A DNA stretch of 36,769 bases. It comes from a virus. The translations under genes were made by a program, and so were the position numbers. Under the pieces are notes generated by a model. That model saw nothing but the letters and a program-made list of their open reading frames with translations, was not told the DNA's origin and ran no database searches. Location: IMG/VR virus record IMGVR_UViG_3300035661_000176, positions 1-36,769 of that record, one strand, 5' to 3'. Below are positions 30,570-36,769 of the stretch, piece after piece; within the stretch, counting starts at the first letter, position 1, and the number at the start of each line of letters is the position of its first letter.

Positions 30570-31015
30570 GCCTCAACCTCGTCCCTGTGTCGCAGCGCGC
30601 GGCGAAGAAGGCGTGTGCCGACTGGCACCGCCACAACAAGCCGCCCATCGGATCGCTGTTCCAGGTCGGTGCCGCCACGGCAGAGGGTGAGCTCGTCGCC
30701 GTAGGGCTGGCAGGACGCCCGGTCGCACGCCACCTCGACGATGGCAACACCGTCGAGGTCACCCGCGTCGCCTCGTCCGGATACCCGAACGCGACGTCGA
30801 TGCTCTATGGCGCTCTCCGTCGCGCCGCCTTCGCCCTCGGCTACACCCGCGTCATCACCTACACCCAGGCCGACGAGTCGGGCAGCAGCTTGCGCGCCGC
30901 TGGATACCGGGTCATTGGCGAGCGCCCCCCCCGTCCCGGCTGGGACAGCGCAGCACGCCCCCGCGATGACGCGGGCTACCGATCAACCGCACGCACACTC
31001 TGGGAGGCGTCATGA
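30566..31015 (+). CDS. XF1762-like (GNAT-related) protein
   Basis: This 149-residue protein carries the hallmarks of the XF1762 family of phage proteins: WHRHNKPPIGSLFQVGAA, then LAGRPVARHLDDGNTVEVTR, YPNATSMLYGALRRAAFALG and YTQADESGSSLRAAGYRVIG. The layout is that of an acetyltransferase-like fold, but a substrate is not known. It starts one base inside the ParB-remnant stop (TGATGA overlap). The C-terminal half is shared by many phage relatives. Confidence 0.75.
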   Translation: MSLNLVPVSQRAAKKACADWHRHNKPPIGSLFQVGAATAEGELVAVGLAGRPVARHLDDGNTVEVTRVASSGYPNATSMLYGALRRAAFALGYTRVITYTQADESGSSLRAAGYRVIGERPPRPGWDSAARPRDDAGYRSTARTLWEAS

Positions 31016-31146
31016 CCGGCTGGGACCTCGGGAAGTGCGGGTCGGAGCGGTGGCCCCACGACCACGTGCAGTCCATCCGCGTCGCCCAGGCGCTCGGGTA
31101 CGTCGTGAGCGACGTCGAGGCGCAGCTGCTCGGCGGTGCGTCGTGA
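31012..31146 (+). CDS. 44-residue protein, unknown
   Basis: A coupled frame (ATGA upstream, GTGA downstream) encodes MTGWDLGKCGSERWPHDHV followed by a helix (SIRVAQALGYVVSDVEAQLL). It has one Cys and two His. No family is recognised. Coupling at both ends is the main support. Confidence 0.5.
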   Translation: MTGWDLGKCGSERWPHDHVQSIRVAQALGYVVSDVEAQLLGGAS

Positions 31147-31358
31147 GCCGCATCGCTGCCAAGGAGCGCGGTGCGTGGCCGGTGTGCTGCGCCCCGGGCT
31201 GTGACCACGTCGCGCACTCCTACCCGAAGGAGGACTCGGTGCGGGACATGCGTCGCTTCGTCACGTCGGCTGGCCGCGCGTACTGCGTGTGCTGCGGCGT
31301 CGAGGCCGGTGCCGAGGGTGTCGAGGCGTTCACGTGCGACGAGAGCGGTGCGTCGTGA
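31143..31358 (+). CDS. small Cys-rich protein
   Basis: This 71-residue protein starts at GTG 31143. It carries VCCAPGCDHVAH and, further on, YCVCCGVEAG, giving seven cysteines with a final TCDE and two histidines. A treble-clef or double zinc-finger fold is likely. It lies in a cluster of similar small metal-binding proteins. Function unknown. Confidence 0.6.
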   Translation: MSRIAAKERGAWPVCCAPGCDHVAHSYPKEDSVRDMRRFVTSAGRAYCVCCGVEAGAEGVEAFTCDESGAS

Positions 31359-31795
31359 CCGGCCACGCGATCAAGGACGGTCGTCCCGTCTGCCTGGAGC
31401 CCGAGACCGCGCAGTGCCGGGCCCGCTGGGACTACCAGACCTGCGGGTGCGAGTCCTACTCCTGCGAGGCCCAACTCCCCGACGGTCGGTGGACCCACGT
31501 CGCCTACGACCCGCTCACCGACGACGACGTCGAGCACGTCTCTGTCGGCCACTACGACGCTCGCGACTGCAACGTCTGCAACTGGCTCAACGACGACCTC
31601 CACGGCACCGGCCCCGGCGAGACGTGGGCCTGGGGTGTGAGCGCCTACGACATGGAGTGGCCGGACGGCGCGATCACCGAGACGTGGGAGGGCGACTTCT
31701 ACACGTGGGACTACACCGAGCCGCGTGTGATCGGTGGCCTGATCGGTCGCTTGGAAGTCGCGCGCTGGGCTGACGAGATCGGTCTGGCGTCGTGA
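31355..31795 (+). CDS. acidic Cys-containing protein, unknown
   Basis: This 146-residue acidic protein starts at GTG 31355 (GTGA overlap); an in-frame ATG-like start at 31289 would overlap the previous gene by 70 bases. It has CRARWDYQTCGCESYSCEAQ and then CNVCNW, followed by many Trp, Asp and Glu residues (MEWPDGAITETWEGDFYTWD). No family is recognised. The Cys groups suggest a zinc-stabilised N-terminal half. Confidence 0.6.
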   Translation: MTGHAIKDGRPVCLEPETAQCRARWDYQTCGCESYSCEAQLPDGRWTHVAYDPLTDDDVEHVSVGHYDARDCNVCNWLNDDLHGTGPGETWAWGVSAYDMEWPDGAITETWEGDFYTWDYTEPRVIGGLIGRLEVARWADEIGLAS

Positions 31796-32241
31796 CCGCC
31801 CCCGGCACCGCGTGCGCCCGCTGCGGGACGACGCCACCGACCGAGATCGCCTGCGCTGACTGGCGCTGGGCTGACTGCGCCTACGTCCTCGCTCCGTCGC
31901 CCGCCGAGCGGACACCGACCGCGCTCGTCCAGGCCGCAGCCCGCGCGATGTGCGACGGGTCGCACGGGTGGACGCAGCCCTGTGACCTCTGCGACGAACT
32001 GGCCGAGGTCGCTGTCGCCGCCCTGGTCCCGCTGATCCGCGCACAGGCGTTCGCTGATGCTGCTGCCGTGTTCGCGCGGTGCCGGGATCAGTGGATCGCG
32101 GAGCGTGGCCTGCCCGACTACTCCGAGCGGGCTGAGTTCGCCTACACCGCTGCCGCTATCGCACTCACGGCGTGGGCTGCCGACCCGACTGTCATCGACG
32201 CGACGCTCGCCAAGATCGCCGTAGAGGGGACAGACCGATGA
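31792..32241 (+). CDS. Cys-containing helical protein, paralogue of the 32645 gene
   Basis: This 149-residue protein starts at GTG 31792. CARCGTTPP near the N-terminus and PCDLCDE in the middle are Cys pairs. The block VAVAALVPLIRAQAFADAAA closely matches the protein encoded at 32645-32902. It ends with VEGTDR, encoded by the junction sequence that recurs at several downstream gene boundaries. The function is unknown. Confidence 0.6.
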   Translation: MTAPGTACARCGTTPPTEIACADWRWADCAYVLAPSPAERTPTALVQAAARAMCDGSHGWTQPCDLCDELAEVAVAALVPLIRAQAFADAAAVFARCRDQWIAERGLPDYSERAEFAYTAAAIALTAWAADPTVIDATLAKIAVEGTDR

Positions 32242-32648
32242 GCGCGCGCAAGTCCGGCCTCTCAACCCGCGACCTCCACGCACTCGACATCGCGGTCGGC
32301 GGACTCACCTGGCTCTACAACGGGTACTGCACCTACCTCGTCGGGACCGCGCAGACCGGAGGCGAGTACCGCGACGTAGACGTGCGAACCATCCTCGGCG
32401 ATGAGGAGTTCGACGCGCTGATCGGCAACGACGCGAACCTCTGGTCGACGCTCTCCTACCTCATCGGCGACTGGCTCGGGCGGCAGACTGGCCTGCCCGT
32501 CGACTACCAGATCCAGCGGCAGACCGAGGCCAACGAGAAGCACAACGGCCCGCGCAACCCGCTCGGGCAGCGTCGGGGGTTCGCAGGGTACGGCGACGCG
32601 ACCCCGTTTGACGCCTACGGCAAGCGCACCGATGGGACCGACCGATGA
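32238..32648 (+). CDS. early protein, unknown
   Basis: This 136-residue protein starts at ATG 32238 with GAGGGG upstream. It contains HALDIAVGGLTWLYNGYCTY, then GDEEFDALIGNDANLWSTLS and IGDWLGRQTGLPVDYQIQRQ, suggesting a helical N-terminal domain and a basic, Gly-rich tail. It ends RTDGTDR, encoded by the recurrent junction sequence. No family is recognised. Confidence 0.6.
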   Translation: MSARKSGLSTRDLHALDIAVGGLTWLYNGYCTYLVGTAQTGGEYRDVDVRTILGDEEFDALIGNDANLWSTLSYLIGDWLGRQTGLPVDYQIQRQTEANEKHNGPRNPLGQRRGFAGYGDATPFDAYGKRTDGTDR

Positions 32649-32902
32649 CCGACGACCGACCGACCATCGACCGACTCGTCCAGGCCGTCGCGGAGGCGTT
32701 GGACCGTCCGCAACCCTACGGCGGCTGCACGCACCCCGACGACAAGGGGCGTTACTACGGGCCGTGCGTCGTGTGCGATGCCGCCGCTGTCGTCGCCGCG
32801 CTGGTCCCGTTGATCCGCGCACAGGTGGCGGAGGACCTGCTCGCGTGGTGGGAGTGCGACCACCCGCTCATCGCCCGTGTGACCGAGGGGACCGACCGAT
32901 GA
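32645..32902 (+). CDS. small Cys-containing protein, paralogue of the 31792 gene
   Basis: This 85-residue protein starts at ATG 32645, overlapping the upstream stop. The N-terminus MTDDRPTIDR is nearly the same as that of the 33062 protein because of a shared 23-bp DNA repeat. GPCVVCDAAAVVAALVPLIR matches the 31792 protein. Zinc binding through the Cys pair is possible. It ends VTEGTDR, a product of the junction repeat. Confidence 0.6.
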   Translation: MTDDRPTIDRLVQAVAEALDRPQPYGGCTHPDDKGRYYGPCVVCDAAAVVAALVPLIRAQVAEDLLAWWECDHPLIARVTEGTDR

Positions 32903-33090
32903 CCTTCCAGCAGGACGCCTACAACGACCTCCCCGACCCGTTCCCCACCACGAACCGTGCGACCCGCCGCCACTGCAAGCACCTGTGGAAGACCATCGGC
33001 GACCACACGGCGTGCGTGGACTGCGGGAAGACGCTGAACCGCGAGCCCGAGGGGACCGACTGTGGCTGACGACCGACCGACCATCGACCG
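32651..33090 (+). repeat. 23-bp direct repeat bounding the 32645-33062 gene block
   Basis: An identical 23-base sequence occurs at 32651-32673 and 33068-33090, coding DDRPTIDR in both genes. Both copies follow a junction of the type GGGACCGAC. Related junctions GAGGGGAC(A/C)GACCGATGA also occur at 32224-32241 and 32885-32902. Homologous exchange between copies would delete or duplicate the intervening small genes. Confidence 0.75.
32899..33069 (+). CDS. small zinc-ribbon-like protein
   Basis: This 56-residue protein starts at ATG 32899 with the recurrent GAGGGGACCGACC upstream. RRHCKHLWKTIGDHTACVDC gives a C-x-H, then C-x2-C arrangement typical of small zinc ribbons. It ends EPEGTDCG, where the junction repeat enters the next gene, whose GTG start lies 8 bases before this stop. 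Confidence 0.6.
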   Translation: MTFQQDAYNDLPDPFPTTNRATRRHCKHLWKTIGDHTACVDCGKTLNREPEGTDCG

Positions 33091-33640
33091 GGACGCTCCC
33101 GGTGCCACCACCTGCGACAAGGTGCCCTACCCGACGCACCAGGCAGCGATATCTACTCTAACGGACCTCATCGCCAGGGGCCGCGGCGAGCAGCGCGCCT
33201 ATCCGTGCTCCGAATGCTCGGCGTGGCACCTGACCTCGACGCCCCGCAAGGACCCGAACGCACCGAAGCCAGACCGCTGGACCATCGACGACTTCCGGGT
33301 GGCACTCGGGGAGGCGCGGACGCTTCTCGACGCTGAGACCCGCAGGGCCGACGCCGCCGAGGCTGAGGTGGCGGAGGTTCGCGAGGATCTACGACGCGCC
33401 GTAGCGCTCCTGGCTGAACCCCGCGACGACGAGGTGATGCGGCTGCGTGCCGACCTCGGTTACAGCGAGACCCACCGCCGTGCCCGTGCTGCCGAGCGCG
33501 ACGCTACCCGTGCCGAGCGGGACTCGCTGGGTGAGCGGATCGCCTCCGTCATCGCGCTCGACTGGTCCGGCATGAGTGCGCGGCAGTACCACGACGACGT
33601 GATCCGCGCCCTGGACGGCACCGATGGCGGTGCCACGTGA
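33062..33640 (+). CDS. zinc-ribbon plus coiled-coil protein
   Basis: This 192-residue protein starts at GTG 33062. After the duplicated ADDRPTIDR head, TTCDKVPYPTHQAAISTL and RAYPCSECSAWHLTS form a Cys/His ribbon of a type common in actinophages (Cys, then C-x2-C and WH). Residues about 80-165 form a charged coiled-coil (ETRRADAAEAEVAEVREDLR and onward). A structural or adaptor role is plausible but unproven. Confidence 0.65.
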   Translation: MADDRPTIDRDAPGATTCDKVPYPTHQAAISTLTDLIARGRGEQRAYPCSECSAWHLTSTPRKDPNAPKPDRWTIDDFRVALGEARTLLDAETRRADAAEAEVAEVREDLRRAVALLAEPRDDEVMRLRADLGYSETHRRARAAERDATRAERDSLGERIASVIALDWSGMSARQYHDDVIRALDGTDGGAT

Positions 33641-33768
33641 AGCGCTTCCGACGCGGCGGTGCCGCGGACTTCCTCCGCTGGCTCGACGTCATCGACACGC
33701 AGGGCGTTCGCCGCCACCCGCCGGTCAAGGCGAACCGACACCGCGTTCACAGGAGGCGTCGTGGCTGA
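33637..33768 (+). CDS. tiny basic protein
   Basis: A 43-codon frame starts at GTG 33637 (GTGA overlap). The product is extremely Arg-rich (KRFRRGGAADFLRWLDVID then a basic tail ending RRRRG). It may be a nucleic-acid-binding peptide or a chance frame bridging two real genes. AGGAGG inside it serves the next gene. Confidence 0.45.
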   Translation: MKRFRRGGAADFLRWLDVIDTQGVRRHPPVKANRHRVHRRRRG

Positions 33769-33961
33769 GCGCGACGACCCCGAGCACGAAGCCCACGTGG
33801 CGATGCTCTACGACCACCACGGCTTCACCACCGGCTACCAATACCTGTGCTCCTGCCAAGCCGCCGGCAGCCAGCAGCCGACGCAGATCGCGGCGATCCG
33901 CGAGCACTTCACCCACCTCGCCGACATCGGCATCCGACCGAAGGAGAAGATCGAGCAGTGA
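33761..33961 (+). CDS. small early protein, unknown
   Basis: This 66-residue protein starts at GTG 33761 with a perfect AGGAGG at 33751-33756. It contains HHGFTTGYQYLCSCQAAGSQ and REHFTHLADIGIRPKEKIEQ, with two cysteines and several histidines, possibly a small metal site. It overlaps the Ntn-hydrolase gene (GTGA), so the two may be functionally linked. Confidence 0.65.
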   Translation: MAERDDPEHEAHVAMLYDHHGFTTGYQYLCSCQAAGSQQPTQIAAIREHFTHLADIGIRPKEKIEQ

Positions 33962-34497
33962 CCTGCATCGTGGCCGTGGAGGCCGACGGCATCGTCTACA
34001 TGGGATCGGACCACGCCGGATCCAACGGCTACACCCTGACCCCTGTCGAGGCCTCGAAGACGTTCACGAACGGCCCCCTGCTCATCGGCTACACGACGTC
34101 GTTCCGCATGGGACAGATCCTCCAGTACGGCCTCATCGTCCCGTCGCACACGCTGTCCTGGGACCTCGACAGGTGGGTGGCAACTGACCTCATGGTCGCC
34201 GTCCGGGCCACGTTCGAGGCGCACGGGTGGAACCAGACCGAGAAGAACGTCGCCACCGGCGGCAACTTCCTCATGGCTGTCGGTGGCAGGTGCTACGAGA
34301 TCCAGTCGAACTACTCGTTCCTGCGATCGGCGACCGGAGAGTACGCCGTCGGTTCTGGTGAGAATCACGCCCTCGGATCGCTCCACACGACGCGGGGACA
34401 GGAGCCAGCCGTGCGCGTCATGCGCGCACTGGAGGCTGCGGCCGAACACTGCACCGGGGTCGCTGGTCCGTTCGACCTCACGACACAGAAGGCATGA
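33958..34497 (+). CDS. Ntn-hydrolase resembling HslV / proteasome beta subunit
   Basis: This 179-residue protein has nearly the length of HslV. After removal of the initiator Met, Thr would be residue 1 (TCIVAVEADGIVYMGSDHAG). Asp17 lies in GSDHAG and Lys33 in EASKTF, exactly the positions of the catalytic Thr1, Asp17 and Lys33 in proteasome-type proteases. The following GPLLIGYTTSFRMGQILQYG fits the next strand and helix of that fold. No ATPase partner such as HslU is encoded nearby. It could degrade or process host or phage proteins, or be a non-proteolytic Ntn-amidase. The GTG start overlaps the upstream gene (GTGA). Confidence 0.72.
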   Translation: MTCIVAVEADGIVYMGSDHAGSNGYTLTPVEASKTFTNGPLLIGYTTSFRMGQILQYGLIVPSHTLSWDLDRWVATDLMVAVRATFEAHGWNQTEKNVATGGNFLMAVGGRCYEIQSNYSFLRSATGEYAVGSGENHALGSLHTTRGQEPAVRVMRALEAAAEHCTGVAGPFDLTTQKA

Positions 34498-34498
34498 G

Positions 34499-34897
34499 AT
34501 GGCGCTGCCATGGGTCCGACTGGACTCCAACATCGGCACGCACGACAAGGTTCTCGACCTCCTGTCGCGACCCAACGGCCACAAGGCGTTCGTCTTCTAC
34601 ATCGCCGCGATGGGCTGGTGTGGCGGCCAGGGGACGGACGGCGTCATCACCCTCGCCGCCTTCACGATCAACCACGGCAGCCGCAAGCTCGCCGACCTCC
34701 TCGTCGACGTGCGCCTCTGGGAGCACCGCGAGGCCGGCGCCTACGCCTTCCCGACATGGGCGCGGCGCCAGGAGTCGGCCATGGTCCGCGAGGTCCGGGC
34801 CACGCTGCAGTCGATGGGCGCGAAGAAGGCCAACTGCATCAGGTGGCACGGCAAGGACTGCGGATGCTGGCAGCGACCCGAGAGCGAAGCGTCATGA
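34499..34897 (+). CDS. replication-initiator-like winged-helix protein
   Basis: This 132-residue protein starts at ATG 34499, one base after the upstream stop triplet. It opens ALPWVRLDSNIGTHDKVLDL, a common start of phage replication-organiser proteins. It continues KAFVFYIAAMGWCGGQGTDG, then a wHTH-like TLAAFTINHGSRKLADLLVD and RLWEHREAGAYAFPTWARRQ. The C-terminus has CGCW and basic residues. It is shorter than usual initiators, so it may be only the DNA-binding part. The next gene holds an AT-richer repeat tract that might be the origin. Confidence 0.65.
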   Translation: MALPWVRLDSNIGTHDKVLDLLSRPNGHKAFVFYIAAMGWCGGQGTDGVITLAAFTINHGSRKLADLLVDVRLWEHREAGAYAFPTWARRQESAMVREVRATLQSMGAKKANCIRWHGKDCGCWQRPESEAS

Positions 34898-35373
34898 CAG
34901 ACAACCGAGTGATCAGGTCGGGATCAGTAGAGCGATCCGAAGGCGACTCCGAAAAAGGTCAGTATCAGTATCCCGACGAACGAACGGACGAACGGACTGA
35001 CGGAGAAGGTCGCAACTACCAGCCGCATCATGACGCTTCCAGCACGCGCGAAGAGCGCAGCAACGGCGAGATGTCTGGACTGAGCTTCACGACGCAACTG
35101 ACGCCCGAGCAGGCCGACGAGATCAAGGCCAGATGGCTCGCGAACACGTCGATGCCGATGTGGTCGCTACAGGTTCTGCCGGATCCGAACTACAAGCCGC
35201 GTCACCGACGCCCCTGGCAGCGCACACGGCGCTGGGCCTGGTTCGTCGCGAGCATGGGGCCGCTCCTGACGTGGGCGCACATCGTGGTCCCTGACGCCGG
35301 GCTCGTCGCGATGGGTGCGCTCGGCGTGTGCGCGGGCATCGTGGGCATCGTCGAGCGGGAGGTCGGCCGGTGA
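34894..35373 (+). CDS. membrane protein with disordered N-terminus
   Basis: This 159-residue protein starts at ATG 34894 (ATGA overlap). The first about 60 residues are polar and repeat-containing (DERT twice) and look disordered. Residues about 105-125 (WAWFVASMGPLLTWAHIVV) and 135-155 (LVAMGALGVCAGIVGIVERE) are probable membrane helices. The early part is encoded by DNA poorer in G/C than its neighbours. Function unknown. Confidence 0.6.
   Translation: MTDNRVIRSGSVERSEGDSEKGQYQYPDERTDERTDGEGRNYQPHHDASSTREERSNGEMSGLSFTTQLTPEQADEIKARWLANTSMPMWSLQVLPDPNYKPRHRRPWQRTRRWAWFVASMGPLLTWAHIVVPDAGLVAMGALGVCAGIVGIVEREVGR
34921..35040. other. AT-richer repeat tract, candidate replication origin
   Basis: By hand count G+C is 31 of 60 bases in 34921-34980 and 36 of 60 in 34981-35040, while a nearby early segment (26341-26400) has 46 of 60. 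It contains AGTATC twice in tandem (34961-34972), a 12-bp imperfect tandem (34975-34998) and GAACGGAC twice in tandem (34982-34997). It follows the initiator-like gene, as phage origins often do. Confidence 0.4.
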
Positions 35374-36353
35374 AGTGCGTTCTGTGCGCGCGCCGCAACC
35401 GCACCCGCGAGCTCGAGACCGGCCACGTCTGCCCGCAGTGCCGGAACGGTCTGCGCGTCGACCTCGGCCAGATCCTCGACCTCGTCACCATCGCCGCGAC
35501 CATGCCCGACCCGTTCGCATCACGGGCGTCGTCCGGTGGTGGCAGGCCGCACCTCGCGTCACGGCCGCCGCTCGAGGTCGCGCGCATCGACCCGGAGCTG
35601 ATCCTCGTCCGGCTCGACCTAGCCGACACGTCGTCCACCGTGCCGCTGCTCGCCATGCTCGAGTCCTGGGAGCGCGCCGTGCGCGAGGATCGCGGCTTCG
35701 CGCCCTACGGCATCGCGAGCAGTCTCAGGGCGCCGCTGAGCGCCTACCAGGGTCGTGGTGGTCAGTACGGACCTCCGACACTGCTCGAGGCCGTGATCGC
35801 CCTCAGTGTCCCGCCGCTGCCCGCACCACGCGCGACGCTCGCGAGCACGCTGGCCTTCCTCGTGAGCCAGGTCGACTGGATGACCACCGAGCCGACCTTC
35901 GGCATCGAGGAGTTCGCAGGCCAGGTCCACCGCGCCATCGGCGCGCTGCGCGCCCTCGACCCGAGCCGCGAGCACCACGACGGCTGGGGCATCCCCTGCC
36001 TGGCCGATGTCGACACGGGCCTCCTCGACGACGAGATGGTCAACCCGACGATCGTCGAGGCGTGCGGTCGCCGACTCACCATCGAACGCCACGACGACGG
36101 CCGGCTCGACCTGCACTCGGACATCCACTGCCCCGACTGTGGCACCGTGTGGACGGCGCAGCGCCTGCTCCTCGTCGCGCTGGCTGATGACCGGGTGACC
36201 GTGTGGGGATACCCCGAGGCCATCACCGCGGCGCTGGGAATCCCACGCACGACGCTGCTGCGATGGGCTGAGCGAGGCGTGATCGGGCGACTGGGCAACC
36301 GCTACGACGCAGGCGCCGCCTTCAGGCAGCGACACGCGCAAGTCGAGGCGTGA
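35370..36353 (+). CDS. zinc-ribbon and HTH protein, putative regulator
   Basis: This is a 327-residue protein starting at GTG 35370. The N-terminus has CVLCARRNRTRELETGHVCP with a following QC, a four-Cys zinc ribbon. A second Cys pair (CPDCG) occurs near residue 255. The C-terminus carries a MerR/HTH-like helix pair (YPEAITAALGIPRTTLLRWA). Proteins with this ribbon-plus-HTH layout are widespread near the right end of actinophage genomes. A transcriptional role for late genes is inferred from position only. The frame ends 85 bases before the HNH start. Confidence 0.7.
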   Translation: MKCVLCARRNRTRELETGHVCPQCRNGLRVDLGQILDLVTIAATMPDPFASRASSGGGRPHLASRPPLEVARIDPELILVRLDLADTSSTVPLLAMLESWERAVREDRGFAPYGIASSLRAPLSAYQGRGGQYGPPTLLEAVIALSVPPLPAPRATLASTLAFLVSQVDWMTTEPTFGIEEFAGQVHRAIGALRALDPSREHHDGWGIPCLADVDTGLLDDEMVNPTIVEACGRRLTIERHDDGRLDLHSDIHCPDCGTVWTAQRLLLVALADDRVTVWGYPEAITAALGIPRTTLLRWAERGVIGRLGNRYDAGAAFRQRHAQVEA

Positions 36354-36438
36354 CCCGTGGACAGAAGATCGGGTACGCTGCGGCTGAGGCCCAGTGGTGA
36401 ACGTCGCCGCTGGCCTTCGTCATGTCGGGAGGTGCGAC
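36354..36438 (+). promoter_or_regulatory. probable promoter leader of the HNH/terminase operon
   Basis: The gap contains TACGCT at 36374-36379, a good actinobacterial -10 in the context GGGTACGCTG. TGGACA at 36358-36363 is spaced too closely to be its -35. A stem of about 9 bp with a bulge (GGCC-AGTGG with CCGCTGGCC, about 36388-36416) follows, then GGGAGGT as ribosome-binding site. A late-gene promoter is plausible but unproven. Confidence 0.4.
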
Positions 36439-36717
36439 GTGGCAGGTAAGCATGCAGGTCGCCACGGATCACGCTGGCGCAGAGTCAGGGCCGAAGTCCT
36501 CGCAGTCTCAGACGTGTGCCACATCTGCGGCCGCCCCGGCTCGACAACGATCGACCACTACCCGATCAGCCGCGCCGACTGCATCGCGACAGGCCGCCTC
36601 GACCTGCTCGAGGACAAGGCCAACCTCCGCCCCGCCCACCTCACCTGCAACAGCCGACGCGGCCGTGGTGGTGTCGTCGCAGCAGTCACACCGAGGAAGA
36701 CATCGCGAGCATGGTGA
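36439..36717 (+). CDS. HNH endonuclease
   Basis: This 92-residue protein starts at GTG 36439 with GGGAGGT 5 bases upstream; an earlier in-frame start at 36394 lacks such a site. The HNH fold shows CHICGRPGSTTIDHYPISRA and then NLRPAHLTCNSRRGRGG, providing the DH, Asn, His and the zinc Cys residues. HNH proteins encoded next to the terminase are known packaging components in cos phages and are needed for specific cutting. On the circular map it lies immediately before terS. Confidence 0.92.
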   Translation: MAGKHAGRHGSRWRRVRAEVLAVSDVCHICGRPGSTTIDHYPISRADCIATGRLDLLEDKANLRPAHLTCNSRRGRGGVVAAVTPRKTSRAW

Positions 36718-36769
36718 CGCAGCGTCAGACCCGGGGGGCGGGTCGAAGTCCAGCGGCGCCAGAGGTCAC
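36718..36769. other. right genome end, cos-proximal
   Basis: The last 52 bases contain no gene. A short GC-rich hairpin (GACCC around 36728-36732 pairing with GGGTC around 36740-36744) and the palindrome GGCGCC lie here. The end is consistent with the packaging site between the HNH and terS genes. Confidence 0.4.

Noticed and set aside
33958-33972. Shared 13-base match between the Ntn-hydrolase start and the repressor control region
   Set aside because: It lies in a coding start, and matches of this length are expected by chance in a 36-kb high-GC genome.
1-36769. Integrated prophage in host chromosome
   Set aside because: attP is intact and internal, terminase and HNH genes lie flush at the two ends, and no bacterial flanking genes are present.

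Overview
The window looks like the complete virion-form genome of a temperate, long-tailed (siphovirus-like) phage of a high-GC Gram-positive host (Actinomycetota). Packaging genes lie at both extremities: an HNH endonuclease at the right end, and small and large terminase subunits at the left end. The phage attachment site is intact and sits internally between the lysis genes and the integrase, so the sequence is not an integrated prophage. GC content is high, GTG starts are frequent, and almost every gene pair overlaps by 1 to 4 bases (ATGA, GTGA or TGATG). No mycolate esterase (LysB) is visible, which argues weakly against a mycolic-acid host. The attP core is a copy of a tRNA 3' end, most like tRNA-Leu. 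No genus can be assigned from the sequence alone.

Layout. 1-12.9 kb holds packaging and head genes: terS, terL, a small two-helix membrane protein, portal, HK97-type prohead protease with an unusual cysteine-repeat tail, and major capsid protein. These are followed by four putative capsid-surface genes, including a glycine-rich protein and a protein with tandem 22-residue repeats. Next come an Ig-connector fusion, the probable tail terminator, the tail tube protein, the two tail-assembly chaperone frames joined by a GGGAAAC -1 frameshift site, and an HK97-gp10-like protein. 12.9-19.6 kb holds the tape measure and four tail-tip genes. 19.6-21.2 kb is lysis: a coiled-coil/TM protein, a holin and a GH25 endolysin, closed by two hairpin terminators. 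21.35-21.67 kb is a lone leftward gene for a small secreted protein, probably expressed by lysogens. 21.7-24.3 kb is the lysogeny module: attP, tyrosine integrase, leftward repressor, divergent Cro-like regulator and MerR-like excisionase candidate. 24.4-36.4 kb is one long rightward early operon. It carries Cas4-like exonuclease and RecT recombination genes, an Lsr2-like DNA-binding protein, a sliding-clamp-like protein, a ParB remnant, an XF1762-like protein, many tiny zinc-finger proteins, an Ntn-hydrolase resembling HslV or the proteasome beta subunit, a replication-initiator-like winged helix, and a zinc/HTH regulator.

How it works together. The repressor and Cro-like gene face each other across a 162-bp control region with four outward-pointing TTTGCG-type motifs. 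Rightward early transcription would express excisionase, recombination and replication functions and then run through the joined cos ends into the structural genes. In the lysogen the genome is opened at attP, which puts the secreted-protein gene at one prophage end and integrase/repressor at the other.

Most notable points for follow-up: the HslV-like protein, in which Thr1, Asp17 and Lys33 fall at exactly the proteasomal positions; the CxC heptad tail on the prohead protease; the 22-residue repeat protein, with a 92-residue higher-order duplication; the repeat-bounded small-gene cassettes at 32.2-33.1 kb; and a clamp-like protein of two-domain size.
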